This document shows, one piece after another, positions 53,014 through 64,000 of a DNA stretch of 64,000 nucleotides. The DNA lies in assembly GCA_018806915.1 (NCBI GenBank), contig JAGKQI010000088.1, forward strand, positions 1,116,001 to 1,180,000, read 5' to 3'. How positions within the stretch are numbered: the stretch's first letter is position 1; each line of letters opens with the position of its first letter. Position numbers and translations under genes: made by a program. The stretch is from Phytophthora colocasiae (taxonomy: Eukaryota; Oomycota; Peronosporomycetes; Peronosporales; Peronosporaceae). Below the pieces are notes generated by a model. It worked only from the letters and a program-made list of their open reading frames with translations, was not told the DNA's origin and ran no database searches.

Positions 53014-53769
53014 TCACGACGGCGGTGCGAACGAGCCAGGGATGGCTGTGCGGTAGTACCGTCGTCTGGATTGGTGTCTCGTAGCACAGGATGATTGGAC
53101 ACCGAAGCTGCTACGGCCGCCAAACGTGAGCATGGCGCTGTTCCGCTCGCGACAAAAGGCTTCGTCGCTGCTATAGCGTGGATATGCACCCAAAACCATT
53201 GGGGTGCTGTACTTTTGCAGCATCTCCTGGAGCTTCATCAGGTCGTTGTGTGTGGCTCCCACCTGCACGGTGTCTCGCCAGCCGTAGCGGTTCCACAACT
53301 TGATATTCTTGACCCAAACCTTCTTTAACTCTTCATCCGTGGCTGTGAGGATGAGTGAGTCGTTCAGTGTGCTACTGGAGGTGCCGTCAGGTCGTAGATG
53401 CACTTTGTACGTGTTCACCTGGAAGGAATTGGGCAGAGACGCCTCGTCCAGCTCCTCGTCCTTGTCCAGCACCTCGATCATGTAGCCACTGAGCTGTAGC
53501 AGGCGTTGGCGCTTTGTTGGTTCGTCTTGTGGCTCTAATTCACCGTCTGGCTGTCTGTACTTGACTTCCATCTTCTGCGAAGGCGCGCGTGTGGAACAGA
53601 CCTCCAGTTTGACCATGCGCCGAGGTTCCAGCGGTGGTAGCGCGTGCTCTGAGGCTTCCACGGGCTCTGCGTGTGTACCCACTCCCAGAGAACACATCAG
53701 GACGCCTGTGCAGATCTCCACGAAGGCAGGATGGCTGTTGTTGACCACCAAGTAGCCCGCGCAAGTCAT
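53014..53769 (-). CDS. PH-like domain protein (251 aa)
   Basis: Single exon; start is the ATG at 53769 (M-T-C-A-G-Y-L-V-V). Residues about 90-185 look like a PH-type fold: RQRLLQLSGYMIEVLDKDEE, then FQVNTYKVHL, LILTATDEELKKVWVKNIKLWN, with the typical helix and Trp at the end. The N-terminal 90 residues and the basic, Ser/Tyr-rich tail show no known domain. PH domains bind phosphoinositides or proteins at membranes, so a membrane-associated role is inferred. The assignment rests on pattern, as PH domains are weakly conserved. The gene is convergent with the K+ channel gene, 180 bp away. Confidence 0.6.
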   Translation of the reverse strand: MTCAGYLVVNNSHPAFVEICTGVLMCSLGVGTHAEPVEASEHALPPLEPRRMVKLEVCSTRAPSQKMEVKYRQPDGELEPQDEPTKRQRLLQLSGYMIEVLDKDEELDEASLPNSFQVNTYKVHLRPDGTSSSTLNDSLILTATDEELKKVWVKNIKLWNRYGWRDTVQVGATHNDLMKLQEMLQKYSTPMVLGAYPRYSSDEAFCRERNSAMLTFGGRSSFGVQSSCATRHQSRRRYYRTAIPGSFAPPS

Positions 53770-55683
53770 AGCTTTATCGAGAAAAAGAATTCGGAAATGA
53801 GCGACAGAGAGACTGATAACGATTCGGCGCTTTTTTCGATTTACGACCACAGAAAAAGGGCGATGATTCGAAATAACCATTGTAGCCCTTTACTATAATG
53901 AAGTCAATGAGGGTAAAACCATCTTGAGAAGCAAGGATTCAGGATGGGAAAATTACAGAAGGTAGCCCCAACTAAGTCGCCATCAAAGCGGACTGACTAA
54001 GATGAGCTCTTCGTTGAATCAAGACTAAACGTGCTTTACCAACTTCGGTGCTTGGACAAGTTGGATGTAGCGAAGACGCGTTCGCGGATACCGCATCGTG
54101 AGAAGGGGGCCACAACGCGCAAGCTTCAACAGTAGCCACCAACTCAAACTCACTCAACGTCCGTGTGACACCTCGGGATGAGCGTTCGACTCCCTAAAAT
54201 ATGTTGGGTAGGCATATTTTTGAATCACAGGCTTTGATCACCGTTCTGCCAGTGAGCTGCGCAAGAAGTGGATATTTTCATGCTCCAGGGTACTCGCATG
54301 CTTCACTATTAGACTTGGTGTCAATAGTTCACCGATGAGTCCGACAACGATATACACTCATCGGCGCTTGACGTTTGAGCCGCTAGAATCCGCTTTGTCC
54401 GACCGTTTGGATCGTGCACTCCGTGCATGGACCAAAGTATGATGTTCCATTAAGCTGCTGCTCGAAAAAAACTACTAGAAACTTGCCGTTGAAAGAAATT
54501 GTTCTCTACTATGTTTCTCTACAATGTTTCTTCTTCAATCGCCAACACGATTGTTTTGTTTTTTTTAGGCAAGCAAATACAATGAAACGAGTAGGGTGGA
54601 GAATTATATTCTTCCTCTATCAATATGTGAAGCACCGAAATAATCTCAGCACGAGGCAAATACTGTAGTAAGCTTAGCATTCCCCAGCCTCTCACACAAT
54701 GAAAACGCTATCATCTTTGTAAATAGGCCAGCTTGTTCGGAAGTCGATTGTGACAGCATACGAAAAGTTTAATTTCTTTAGCGCTCAAGGGCCATGTAGC
54801 GCGCGACTTGTGTGGCAGCCAGACAACAACATCCACTCGTGTCAATTCGCGACCTTCTGTCGGCGTTTCAACGGCCAACCCAGACGGCCTGATTTGAGCA
54901 CTACTCAAGCAACTTCTGTTCAAGCTGCACGGTTATCACGTTCAGCATGACGATATTCTCTCTTTCTCAATCATTGCACAATGTGACTCGGTGCAACATG
55001 GAAATGCACAGCCGAGCTACGTCCGCAGAAACCATGGCAGTCCCTATTCTGAATGAGACCATCTTCCCATCGTGGTCATCTTCAGTTGGCTGGAGGGATC
55101 AATCTCAAGTGGCCTACGCTGCCGACCACTTCGTGTGCGACGGAGCACAACGCTGTGTCATCGCGCTTTGTGCGGTCTCAGTATTTCTCATGCATGGGCT
55201 CAGCACAATGGCGACTAGAAACCACTAGGCCATCGTCGGTTGCGCTTTCGGCAATGGCCATCGCACGCCAGATCCCCACACAGTTACCAGGGGCCACCGC
55301 GGTTTCCCCATTGACATTTTACTTGGCTATAGTATGGTTTTGGTCTTGAAGTTGCCGCGGCCCTTCTACGGAACGAGCTGACCATCACTCCTGCAGAGGC
55401 GGGGCGACGTGGTGCATTACTACTACTTTCACTAAACTTCAGAGACTTTCTTCCTCATCACTCCTTACGGATCCCGTTCTCCGCACTGCCACTTCCCATT
55501 CGCAGTTCCGCGCTAAAAGTAGCAGAAGCTTAGCGAGAAGAAGAGCAACGCAGGCCGTTGCCCCAACGCTTTGAGAAGGTCGGAAGAAACGACTTTAGAC
55601 GTCACTTACACACTCGCCCACAGCCCGCAGGAACTCTCCGCTCGCGTCAATTTCCGCTTCCTTTTAGACGCTACTCGCCTGCT
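53770..55683. other. Long intergenic region without a recognised gene
   Basis: About 1.9 kb upstream of both the PH-like gene (minus) and the kinase gene (plus). Several open stretches (for example near 54947-55228) have no recognisable domain. CGTCAATTTCC at about 55646 stands near the kinase ATG and may be part of its start region. Confidence 0.45.
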
Positions 55684-57860
55684 ATGTTCGGGGGCTTCAG
55701 TGGCACCAATAATAAGGTGCAATTCGTGGCTGGTAATTACAGCGGCGCCGCACAAGACTCGGACGACGACATGATCTGTGACGAGCCCAACGTGGTGCTC
55801 ACCCGCTCCTCGCCCACGCCCAATTTGCTGGTGGCACCTGTAGCTCGAGTGGCGGAAGTCAAGGAAGAGGCTGTAGCTTACAATGGAGCGATGATGAGTG
55901 TCGAGTACACGGCTGCTGTTAAGGCTGTTGTGGTCCCTGTGGTAACTACTGCGAAGCTCAACGCCGAGGCTGGAGGTTTCTCGTCCATCTCAGACCGTTT
56001 CCCTTTGTCTAAAGTGGGGAAAGTCAGCTGCGGAATGACCAAGCAGGTCTTCTGCACCCCTCAGGAGCCCAAGATGCAGGCACCTATTCCCATGAGCCGT
56101 TTGCTCAATGCTACACCGGAGATGACTCAGGTAGACCAGATGACTGTGCTAGTGGAAGATGCCACAGTGGATGACAACACCATTAAGGCCGAGCCCGAAG
56201 GTGCAATGACGACGACGTTCGTAGCAGGATCCAACCAACCACAGCAGCAGGCGCCAATTATGTACGACGAGTACAGGTACCAGGCCACACATGTAGAAGA
56301 AAACGAAATGGAGGTGCGTGATAGGCACTAGCTTCTGTAGCTTCTGGGTTGAAGACATTGAGCTAACCAGCATGTTGCAACGTGGTGTAGCAACTGCGAT
56401 GGAACATCCAAGAGCAGGTTTTCCAAAAATACTTTCAGCAAGGACAAAAGGATGAGGAATGGGGGCGTCTGGAAGAGCAAGACACGTACGTGCATGGATC
56501 ATGGACAATGGCAAAAGCCGCTCCAATTTCTAATGATGTTTTAATTGCTATTGCAGCCGAGTATTCTTCATTCCTGGTGGACGGCGAGAAAACATCATGG
56601 CTGAAAAGCGATTCCACGACAATGCTGTCCGCGACGCCATGGGAAAGGGTAATGCTACATGGGTCAAGGAACGACGGGAACGCTTCGAGGTGGAAATCCG
56701 ACAATTCTACGTAAGTTGCTGCGATTACATAAAAGTTTTGTAAAAGATTACACTGTACTAACACTATCTATGCGTCAAATTTGCAGCGTGATGAAACGCA
56801 GCATAAGCAAGAGCTGATGCTCACCCGTCTTGAAAAAGTGTCTCCATTCTCCAAATTCCCGATTCTTGGCAATAGATTTCTGCTGCTTCGTCTGAGAGGA
56901 AAGGGAGGAAACGGAGAGGTGTGGGATGTCGTTGACTACGCCAACAATAAGCAGTTCTGTGCTCTTAAGCTGTCCACTTCGATTCGACACGCTCAGCGCG
57001 AGCACCACACACACTCGGTATGGGATCAATTTTTCAAACATCTATTACGACAAGTAGCTCACTTTTCGGTTTGTTCAACAGAAACTCAGCCACCCCAATA
57101 TTGTTCCGGTCGGCGATGCTCCCTTCTTGATTCGATACCAGCAGCAACAATACACTGCGTTCACCGTTGCTAGCGTTCACTCCGACCTGCAGCAGATTAT
57201 TGAGGTGCGCAGTAGGTTATTGCTCCTTGCGATTTACTCAAATTTTGCCTGACACTTATCCCTTTCAGATGAACGAGTATTTGGATGATGTCTCTGCATA
57301 CAAAGTTCTTTCCCAACTATTGAGTGCGCTGAAGTACTTGCATGAAGATGTAAGTCGAATTATCTATATACTTGAACGGGATGGTAAGCTGATCACTTCT
57401 CATTTTATAGATGGGCGTCGCTCACTACGACTTGAAGCCGTCAAACATTCTGATCGACCACGACGGCTGTGTGAAACTGACCGACTTCGACTTGGCTCGC
57501 GACGCCAAGGCAGCTACTTCCAATGCGACGGTTGGGACTCTTCGGTACCTTCCTCCTGAGTGCTTCCGACCGAACCGCAGCGACTGTGAAGCCACTGCTG
57601 AAAAGGCCGATATGTGGATGGTAGGCATCGTGTACTGCATGATGGTTACAGGAAAACACCCAGTCTGCCCGGATAAGTCAACAAACGCGGATGTGAAGAC
57701 GACGATGGCTCAGTACACGGGCGAGCTTCGATATGCACGGCCCATTTCGGACCTATCTCGGTGGATTTTGCCGGGGTGTCTCCACCCGGACCCACGATGT
57801 CGGCCAACGGCTGCGCAGTTGCTTGTGACACTTCAAAACGTAGTGCCGCAGCAGCAATAG
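55684..57860 (+). CDS. Tousled-like protein kinase with DFD in place of DFG (587 aa, seven exons)
   Basis: Exons: 55684-56313, 56391-56485, 56557-56710, 56787-57017, 57082-57204, 57269-57349 and 57411-57860. All six introns are GT..AG and the sum is an exact multiple of three. Residues 1-210 are low-complexity; about 211-310 are charged helix. The kinase domain starts with FPILGNRFLLLRLRGKGGNGEV (Gly loop about 331), then ALKLS (Lys about 354), HYDLKPSN (Asp about 445), TDFDLAR (463-465) and TLRYLPPECF. The start of the domain, HYDLKP and YLPPECF are those of Tousled-like kinases, which act on chromatin assembly (Asf1). The DFG glycine is replaced by Asp. The activation segment is short. Family call fairly sure; catalytic activity uncertain. 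Confidence 0.85.
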
Positions 57861-58041
57861 GCCTATGCGTTGAGCAGCCATAATACAGCGCTCAGGCTGC
57901 TGTACATACCACGGCGAGGTGCTTCGTCGTATTTTGAGCATGTACACTAGGCGCACGGGTTAGTTGTCGCTTGCAGAATGGAGGACAGACTGCCACCGTA
58001 CCATTATGAGCTAAGTTAATGCGAAGTACAATTTCAATTCA

Positions 58042-59250
58042 TCACGCGTTCAGTTTATCGTCGTCTTGGTCTTGTCGCGCATCTTTCTTCGTCCAATTCA
58101 ATTCGCAGAAGTGCCGAAAGCGTGCAAACTTGTTTGGTTCGTCTATCTGGAAGCTCCGGCGATTACCGGCAGCATCATCGAAAGCAACAGCAACTGAGAA
58201 CAAGAACAGCCCCATACCACGCACAACTTCGGACAGAAGCTGAACTGCATTATGATAGTCCCCCTCAATTCGGATTGTATCGTGATATAGGTCGTCGCCA
58301 ATGATTGGATGTCCATGCTGCGCTGTATGAATACGAAGCTGGTGCTTGCGCCCCGTTAGAGGCCACAGATCGACTGTCGAAATCCACCCGTATCGTGCAC
58401 TAAACATCACACAAGCAAGTAAGTTTTAACATGCCCAAAGTTATTAAGAGCTGCCACGCGGAACTGACCTGCGTGTTGTCTTCACAACTCGCATTGCAGT
58501 TAGACACGGCTTGCCATCAATTGGGTCATCTAGAAACAACACCTCGTCTTGGATCTCCATAAACGGTCTGGGAAGTCCAATCGATTTGACCGCGGAGCAA
58601 CTACCACCTCTCCTTGCGAACTTGTCGTTCACGTTTCCAACCAGAATTGCACGATACTGCTTCGTGACAGAATGCCTTTCAAGCTGAGCTGACAACTCAA
58701 CTTCCATCTTCCTGGTCTTCGCCACAAGTAACAGCCCACCCACTCGATAATCCAAGCGATGTACTGCATGAGGTATAGGCAACTTAAAGTCGTCAACGTC
58801 GATTGTTTGGTGTTGTTGCAGTAGCAATGGAAGTGCTTGCTCCACCGTGCGTTTGCCTCGGCCTTTCACGTGGATGCCCACAGGCTTGACCACTACTGCC
58901 ATTGTGCTGCATTCGTAGACCACTCGCAATCCTTGGGTCTTGCATGTTCTCAACCAAGACTGAGCGCCTGAGTCACCAACCCCTCCACTTGTAATCAATT
59001 GGTGTTTCTCGGAGCTTTGATAGCTCAAGATGTCATTAACAGCGGCACGAGTGATAGTGGGGACCTGCGACTGTCCGTTGAACAACAGATTTCCAGCCTT
59101 CCGAGCACGCTTCGCCTTGGACACTGTGCCAAGCTCAGGGAATACCCGAGCAGCCACTTGCACCCATTGGTGCGGCTTGTCTTGCAGTCCGCACGCCAGG
59201 TCCGCGTCCGTCACTACATGCTGCTGGAATGCATCGAGTGGAGATGCCAT
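58042..59250 (-). CDS. RluA-family pseudouridine synthase (379 aa)
   Basis: Exons 58469-59250 and 58042-58399, with a 69-nt GTCAGT..TTTAG intron. The enzyme turns uridine into pseudouridine in RNA. Motifs: VVKPVGIHVKG; HAVHRLDYRVGGLLLVAKT with the catalytic Asp in HRLD near residue 161; KQYRAILVG; and the family end motif PLTGRKHQLRIHTAQHGHPIIGDDLY. The N-terminal 100 residues have a short S4-like stretch (KAKRARKAGNLLFNGQ) that may bind RNA. No clear organelle signal is seen. The ATG at 59250 is the only methionine near the start. The gene is convergent with the kinase gene, 181 bp away. RNA target unknown. Confidence 0.9.
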
Positions 59251-60105
59251 TGGCAAGTTTTGTGTCGAGAGATGACTGACATTTCGATCGCCCAGATAAC
59301 ACTATTTTCTGTCACAGACTATTCCGAGTCAAACCGACGAGGCGACAACGGACCAGCAGTGCCGGTCTGGCACTCCTTTTGTTTCCACCTCCACGTGATA
59401 GATTGCATGACTGCCCTCTGTAAACTGTCTACGTGTAGACACTCTCTACTAGAGAGCGAGATGCAGCCCAAAAGCGCGTGGACATTGGAAGAGAAAGGGA
59501 CATTTCGTTTGCCAGCGACTCGTACTTGATTCAGCGCTGGAGATTCAGCAAACTGTTCATTTTGGGTCGGGTACATGCACCTGTCCTGTGATGCCTGTGT
59601 GTTTACTTAGTAACTATCGCCACAGTACGAGCATGTACAGACAGCAGGAGCCTTGAGAATCACAAGTTGAGCTACATGTACAATTAAGGCGGAACCAAGC
59701 AACATTGAATCGTACCACCGAAAATGAACCGAAACTATTGACAATTGGACTTCAATCACCGCTACGAGTTGACTGCGGACCGGTGATCTGAAGCGCAATG
59801 GGCCGGGCAGCCTCCGCTGCTCTCTTCAACTACGAATCGTTGTCTACGATCCTGATAATAAGGCCTCTGCGCGGTACCAGTATCGAAAATGACAGTGCAA
59901 TAGCATGAAGCAGCATTGACTGGGCTGTGAACGATGCCGTTTCGTTCCAAGGTAATCCCTGCACCTCAGCACACTCATTCACTATCACAACCTACAGATC
60001 GAAACTCTATCGATGCAGACAGGAGAGCGTCTTGTCAAACCAGAGCGGTAACATCGAAGTCACTCGAAAACAACATCCTTGGGCACCACATCTGGCGCTG
60101 CAATC
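59251..60105. other. Divergent promoter region between pseudouridine synthase and ankyrin genes
   Basis: About 850 bp. CTCATTCA at about 59974, one base off the initiator pattern, lies about 130 bp before the ankyrin-gene ATG. No coding or repeat structure was recognised. Confidence 0.45.
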
Positions 60106-60780
60106 ATGACGAGCCACGAGCAACAGCAATTCGAGGACGCACTCCACCAGATTGGCGTGGACGAGCTGCACGAGGAACTGGACACCACGCCCGTGCACGC
60201 GGCAGCTCGTGCCGGTCAAGTGGAGGATTTGCGCGAAATTTTGCGTGTCGACACCGCTCAAGCCGTGGCGCTCGACAAGTACGGGCTAACACCGCTGCAC
60301 TGGGCATGTGACCGCGGGGAGGCGGCAGCGGCGCGCCTGTTGTTGCAGCACGGTGCGGACGTCAACGCCGTGGAGAAGCGCATGTTCAAGCGTCGACCGC
60401 TGCACTTCGCTGTGCTGTCGAGCTCCGAGGAGACCGTGCGTGAGCTGTTGGCACACCACGCTGATGTTCTGGCCGTGGACTACCGCGGGTGGGCACCGAT
60501 CCATGGTGCGGCCTACAGCGGAGACGTGGACTCGTTGACAGCGTTGTTAGATGCTGGAGCGAGTCTTACCACGCAGCTCACCCATCGGCGCGAGACGGCG
60601 CTGCATATCGCCGCCAGTCAAGGTCGCGTCGATGCCTCTCAATTGTTGTTGAAGTGCAGTTCAGGAAGCGGTGGTGGTGCGGATGAGAGTCTGCTGGAGA
60701 TGGAGGACGATGAGGGCTCGACGGCGGCACAGGTGGCGGCCCGCAACGGATTTAAGGATGTTGCGTGTCTGTTAGCCTAA
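60106..60780 (+). CDS. Ankyrin-repeat protein (224 aa)
   Basis: Single exon; start is the ATG at 60106 (M-T-S-H-E-Q-Q-Q). From about residue 24 on, five to six ankyrin repeats can be read: TTPVHAAARAGQVEDL, LTPLHWACDRGEAAAARLLL, RRPLHFAVLSSSEETVRELL, WAPIHGAAYSGDVDSLTALL, ETALHIAASQGRVDASQLLL and STAAQVAARNGFKDVACLLA. The repeats run to the C-terminus and there is no other domain, membrane span or signal peptide. Ankyrin repeats bind proteins; the partner is unknown. The high GC and codon use look like a normal host gene. Confidence 0.9.
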   Translation: MTSHEQQQFEDALHQIGVDELHEELDTTPVHAAARAGQVEDLREILRVDTAQAVALDKYGLTPLHWACDRGEAAAARLLLQHGADVNAVEKRMFKRRPLHFAVLSSSEETVRELLAHHADVLAVDYRGWAPIHGAAYSGDVDSLTALLDAGASLTTQLTHRRETALHIAASQGRVDASQLLLKCSSGSGGGADESLLEMEDDEGSTAAQVAARNGFKDVACLLA

Positions 60781-62293
60781 TAGTGTTAGGCGAGCAGCAG
60801 CAGTGAGGTTGAAGGCGGGAGTGGAGTGGCGTCGTTGAAGTGAGTCCAGCTGGAGCGTTGGAAACCAAAGTAAAGTCGACTCAAGATCCAGGCTGTGTAC
60901 CGAGTGCCAATGCTGCGATGGGGTAAAGTGTCATCGAATAGTGCCTACGCTTTAATAGGTGTGCTCCTGGTGGTATCTACAGCCCCGATTTGCAAGGTGT
61001 TGCACAGTTCTTCAGTTGAACTCGCCAGCAGGTGTGTTCGGCCGAATGTTGAGCTTCAGATTGCAGACTGGAGACTCGGGACTTTGACACGGCAGGCCGA
61101 TGAGCGCTCTGGGTCTACATGTACGGTACATGTGTCTGTAAACCACCAAACACGGCAAAAAACTTATAAAACATGCAGACGGACAGCAACTTGCATCTGA
61201 GCATTGGTTGGGCGGCACCGCGTGCCGCCGATCAGTGAAACAAGTTGTCCTCCGCGCCAATCAAATTGATTGTCGACGTGCAGGACGATAGCGAGTGACT
61301 CGCCGAGTCCGGCGTGGTGCGAATTGCCCACCGCGCGTCTCACCGAGTGCTGGCAATTTGCAGCACAGCCAAGGTTGCCTCATTAAATTGACAGTGTTAA
61401 ACGCCAGCGTCTGTTTGACATGGCGACACCGCTGGAATTGGCGCGGCCGATGTGAAGCAGTAGTGCAGGGGAGCAAAATGGTGCAAACACCTTGCGTTGC
61501 CGCCAGCAACACCAGTGGTGGGCACCCGATAAGGTTTAGTGCGCGGCAAGCACTTTTGAACGTTTGCGCATCAGTCGTGGTGCATGGACTAAGACAGTCG
61601 ACGTCGACCTGTAGACGCCGGCGTTGCCGCGAGGGGCCCGATTATGGCGTCGCACCAGAACTTCAACAGCGTTCGAACAATTTACAGTTTAGCATGCGAA
61701 TTTAGTGATGAATTTACAGCTAGCCGCTTGAACTTGCCGCTCCAGAGAAACAATTCGGCTCATGCTAAAGCCGATCCGTGGTTCGGTGCAGGCAAGTTGC
61801 AGGCAGTCTTTTGGTGGTGGCCCAGGTCGCCACCACCACCCTCATAAACTCGGGAACTGCAACCAATGCCAGCGCGTGTTTTTCTCGCAGCTTGAAGCAG
61901 AGAAGCAAAGATTTGTGTTTTTTTTTTAAATCGAGGATGGGAGGTCGATGCCGTTGCAGTTGTATCGGATGCGCTCGCAGTGTTTACAACACACATCAAG
62001 TCTCGCGACGGCCGTTTCAGTTCTGCTGGTTCAACTTGTGGTTGAATCGCGCGCGGGCTCGGGGAGCGCTGCGATTGGCCCTGCTTCGCACTTAAGGGCG
62101 ATTGCGTCGGCCCTTCTCTCGGCGATGCCCCTTCTGCACTCCTCGCCGCCTCTTGATTTCTGGATGAAGCGGTGGACGTCGCCAAACTCATTATCGCTTT
62201 TCTTCTCTGCCTCGATCACAGCGCAATTTTTTTGCGGCCGGAGGAAGCAGGAACGACACCAATTTACAGTAAAGCAGGTCCTCCTTACATGCC
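60781..62293. other. Intergenic region without a recognised gene
   Basis: About 1.5 kb. Palindromic ACATGTACGGTACATGT at about 61118-61134 and a T9/A3 run near 61919 were noticed. Open stretches on both strands show no domain. Confidence 0.45.
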
Positions 62294-62947
62294 ATGAAGC
62301 GATCCCGAGCTTGCGACGACCTCGTGGCACTGGCCGCCGATGCCTCCGAACACAGCAACAGCAGCGGATGCGCACTAGGACGCGGCGTGGACGCTTGGAT
62401 GCCCTTTATCGAGGGCCCGACGCACCGGTTTAAACGCTCACGAGCTGCCGTGGACAGCCCGAGCAGCAGCGGCGACGAGGCGGACGACCGTGAACTACAG
62501 GAACGCCACTCGCTGCAGTTTATGCTGGAGGTGAACGACTTCGAGTGTCTCAGCGCAGAGGTGACATTGAGCTCTTCCGCACCGATGCGCTCGTCCGTGC
62601 TGGATGACGACAGCTTGCCACTGCGTCGCAACTCCCGCGAGAACATGTTGATCAGGAAGAAGAAGCAGCGGCTCGCAGAGGTCACGAGCAGCTTCAATGA
62701 CTTCGGCATTCATGACGATGGCATGAACGCCAGAACCAGAACGACTTTCCACAGTCACCCCAAGCCGATGCTGGCCAAAACGCAACCTGTGGTGATGATG
62801 GAAACGCCCGAGACGCCCGAGCCCCGCATTCTCCGTGGACTATGCTTTCCTCGCGAGGCGAGATGTATTGACCCACTTGACAAGCGCCAAGCACAGCCTT
62901 TCGACATGTCTGCTTTCATTATGCTGTCCATCTCGCCTAAGCGGTGA
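62294..62947 (+). CDS. Hypothetical protein (217 aa)
   Basis: Single-exon frame from the ATG at 62294 (M-K-R-S-R-A-C-D). The protein is polar and Ser/Arg-rich with two basic clusters (HRFKRSRAAVD and RKKKQRLAE) that could be nuclear signals, and a short folded-looking stretch (HSLQFMLEVNDFECLSAEVTL). ETPETPEPRILRG near the end is proline-directed. No named domain was recognised. Coding is supported by length, ATG context and high third-position GC. Confidence 0.6.
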   Translation: MKRSRACDDLVALAADASEHSNSSGCALGRGVDAWMPFIEGPTHRFKRSRAAVDSPSSSGDEADDRELQERHSLQFMLEVNDFECLSAEVTLSSSAPMRSSVLDDDSLPLRRNSRENMLIRKKKQRLAEVTSSFNDFGIHDDGMNARTRTTFHSHPKPMLAKTQPVVMMETPETPEPRILRGLCFPREARCIDPLDKRQAQPFDMSAFIMLSISPKR

Positions 62948-64000
62948 AAAGAAGCTCTCGACCCAGCAACCAGTCACCTCAGCTTTCCTCCACATTAGAG
63001 CGGTGGATCACGAGGATCAAGGCCTCACGAGACCAGTATTTTGACCGTCATCGGATACCTTATCGCACCAGAGCTGTCCTGGACAACACGACAGTCGTCA
63101 TGGAGCGCCTCGCGGCACCTTGTGGCCCAGCCACCACCGTGGCCTATTGATTATTCTCGAGCGCCGTCGTAGTTCGCTAGTTTCTATACACTATTTATTG
63201 GAACCTGGTAACGCTCGAAACAAAAGAAGCTTATACTTTCTTCTTTCGCTTCCATCTCGATTTGGTTATCGTGCGTTCGTGTGAAGCGAGGTGCTGGCTG
63301 GATTCTCTTTCAGTCTGCCGCACCAGCAGAATGTAAACAGCAAGGCACGCGAGAAAACCACGTGCAGCCATATGCCGTCACGAACTTCTCGTCCAAGAAG
63401 GCTCTCAGGGCTAGTTCAACCACAGGCATGCAATCTTTGCGCTTCGCTTTCAGTGAAAGGGTTGAAGCTGGCGCTCATTGCTTTCACCGACCACGTCTGA
63501 ATAATATCAGAGTCTGCTTTATCCTTCACAAACTGCGCGCGCGGCATTGACTCTGGCAACACTAGTACACTGACCTGACCACGCGACGTGCAACTCCAAG
63601 TCGAGTCGGCAGCACCACGCCGGCGTCTAGCACGTCGAGATTCTTGAAAATCGTCAGTTGGGCTTTCCCAGACCACCGCGGAGTTGTTCCTCTGATGACC
63701 AGACTGATCGGCAGCACGTCGTGCTGCCCAACAAGTTGTTGAACAACGATCAGATGCAAGTTGCTGTTCGTCTGCAAAATTGCCGTGTTTGGTCTACAAA
63801 CACATGTAAATCCTATACAGGCGTAGCGCCTATCGTATACTGGTAGGCTATAGCCAACAACAGTGTGCACTACCGGTCCAAGACAAAACCTGAAATCTAT
63901 TTTCAAAGTCTGACTTCTGTACAAAAAGCGCGGTTAGGTGACCCAAATAGAAGGCCCTTTGAGGCCTTAGAGAGGCGCCTTGACAACCGAAGCGAAGCGG
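62948..64000. other. Right-edge region, possible minus-strand gene fragment
   Basis: About 1 kb. On the minus strand about 63924-63562 and 63580-63416 give protein-like stretches (LHLIVVQQLVGQHDVLPISLVIRG; FVKDKADSDIIQTWSVKAM) in different frames. They may be a decayed gene or exons of a gene that runs out of the window. I do not recognise a family. Confidence 0.3.

Noticed and set aside
1..64000. Secreted RXLR- or Crinkler-type effector genes
   Set aside because: No frame combines a convincing signal peptide with an RXLR-EER or LFLAK-type motif.
1..64000. tRNA or rRNA genes
   Set aside because: No stretch with the internal tRNA promoter boxes and cloverleaf pairing, and no rRNA-like sequence, was found by eye.

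Overview
The window looks like nuclear DNA from an oomycete (Phytophthora or a close relative). This is inferred from several things: compact genes with short introns of about 50-110 nt, start-proximal initiator-like motifs of the TCATTYY type, lineage-typical domain mixes (FYVE with TPR, a Kv channel with a zinc ribbon, a PH-like protein) and a mixed load of Gypsy, Copia, hAT, Mutator and Harbinger elements. No tRNA, rRNA or CRISPR array was seen.

Layout. 1-3.1 kb: decayed Ty3/Gypsy pol with a chromodomain, cut by the left edge. 3.6-15.6 kb: host genes, namely a small ER-type membrane protein, a bubblegum-type acyl-CoA synthetase, a nucleotide-sugar transporter, an LPA1/2-phosphoglycerate-kinase-like P-loop protein, a FYVE-TPR protein and a sugar-phosphate isomerase-like protein. 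15.767-20.704 kb: a complete but degenerate hAT element with an 8-bp target duplication, carrying a second opposite-strand coiled-coil gene. It sits about 0.1 kb upstream of a frameshifted leucine-rich-repeat gene. 22.3-30 kb: minus-strand host genes for TSG101/VPS23 (ESCRT-I), a 940-aa coiled-coil protein and a CLC chloride/proton antiporter.

30.6-48.0 kb is a transposon island. It holds a Mutator-like element whose single four-exon gene joins a MULE transposase, a SWIM finger and a Ulp1-type protease; a deleted Harbinger element; a young Copia element with two near-identical 427-bp LTRs and a TGTTA duplication; and three TA-flanked inverted-repeat elements (MITEs). Inside the island is one host gene with a Kre9/KNH-like domain. 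48-64 kb returns to host genes: a large charged protein, an acidic protein, a voltage-gated K+ channel with a C-terminal zinc ribbon, a PH-like protein, a Tousled-like kinase with DFD instead of DFG, an RluA-type pseudouridine synthase, an ankyrin protein and a hypothetical protein.

The host genes do not form one pathway; they are ordinary housekeeping and membrane/signalling genes. The most unusual signals are in the mobile DNA. First, an 11-bp motif (about AAWACMTGGNN) is phased at 11-bp steps in nearly every non-coding gap of the Mutator element, and on the gene strand it appears to supply CAG|GT splice donors. Second, the three MITEs have different terminal repeats but share one plan, with a GCCAATCA box at 54-56 bp from the left end; two of them have an initiator-like motif 90-91 bp further on. 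Third, a canonical A_AAA_AAA slip site lies exactly where the Copia gag frame must move by -1. Gene models were built by eye from splice motifs and frame continuity; no database search was run.
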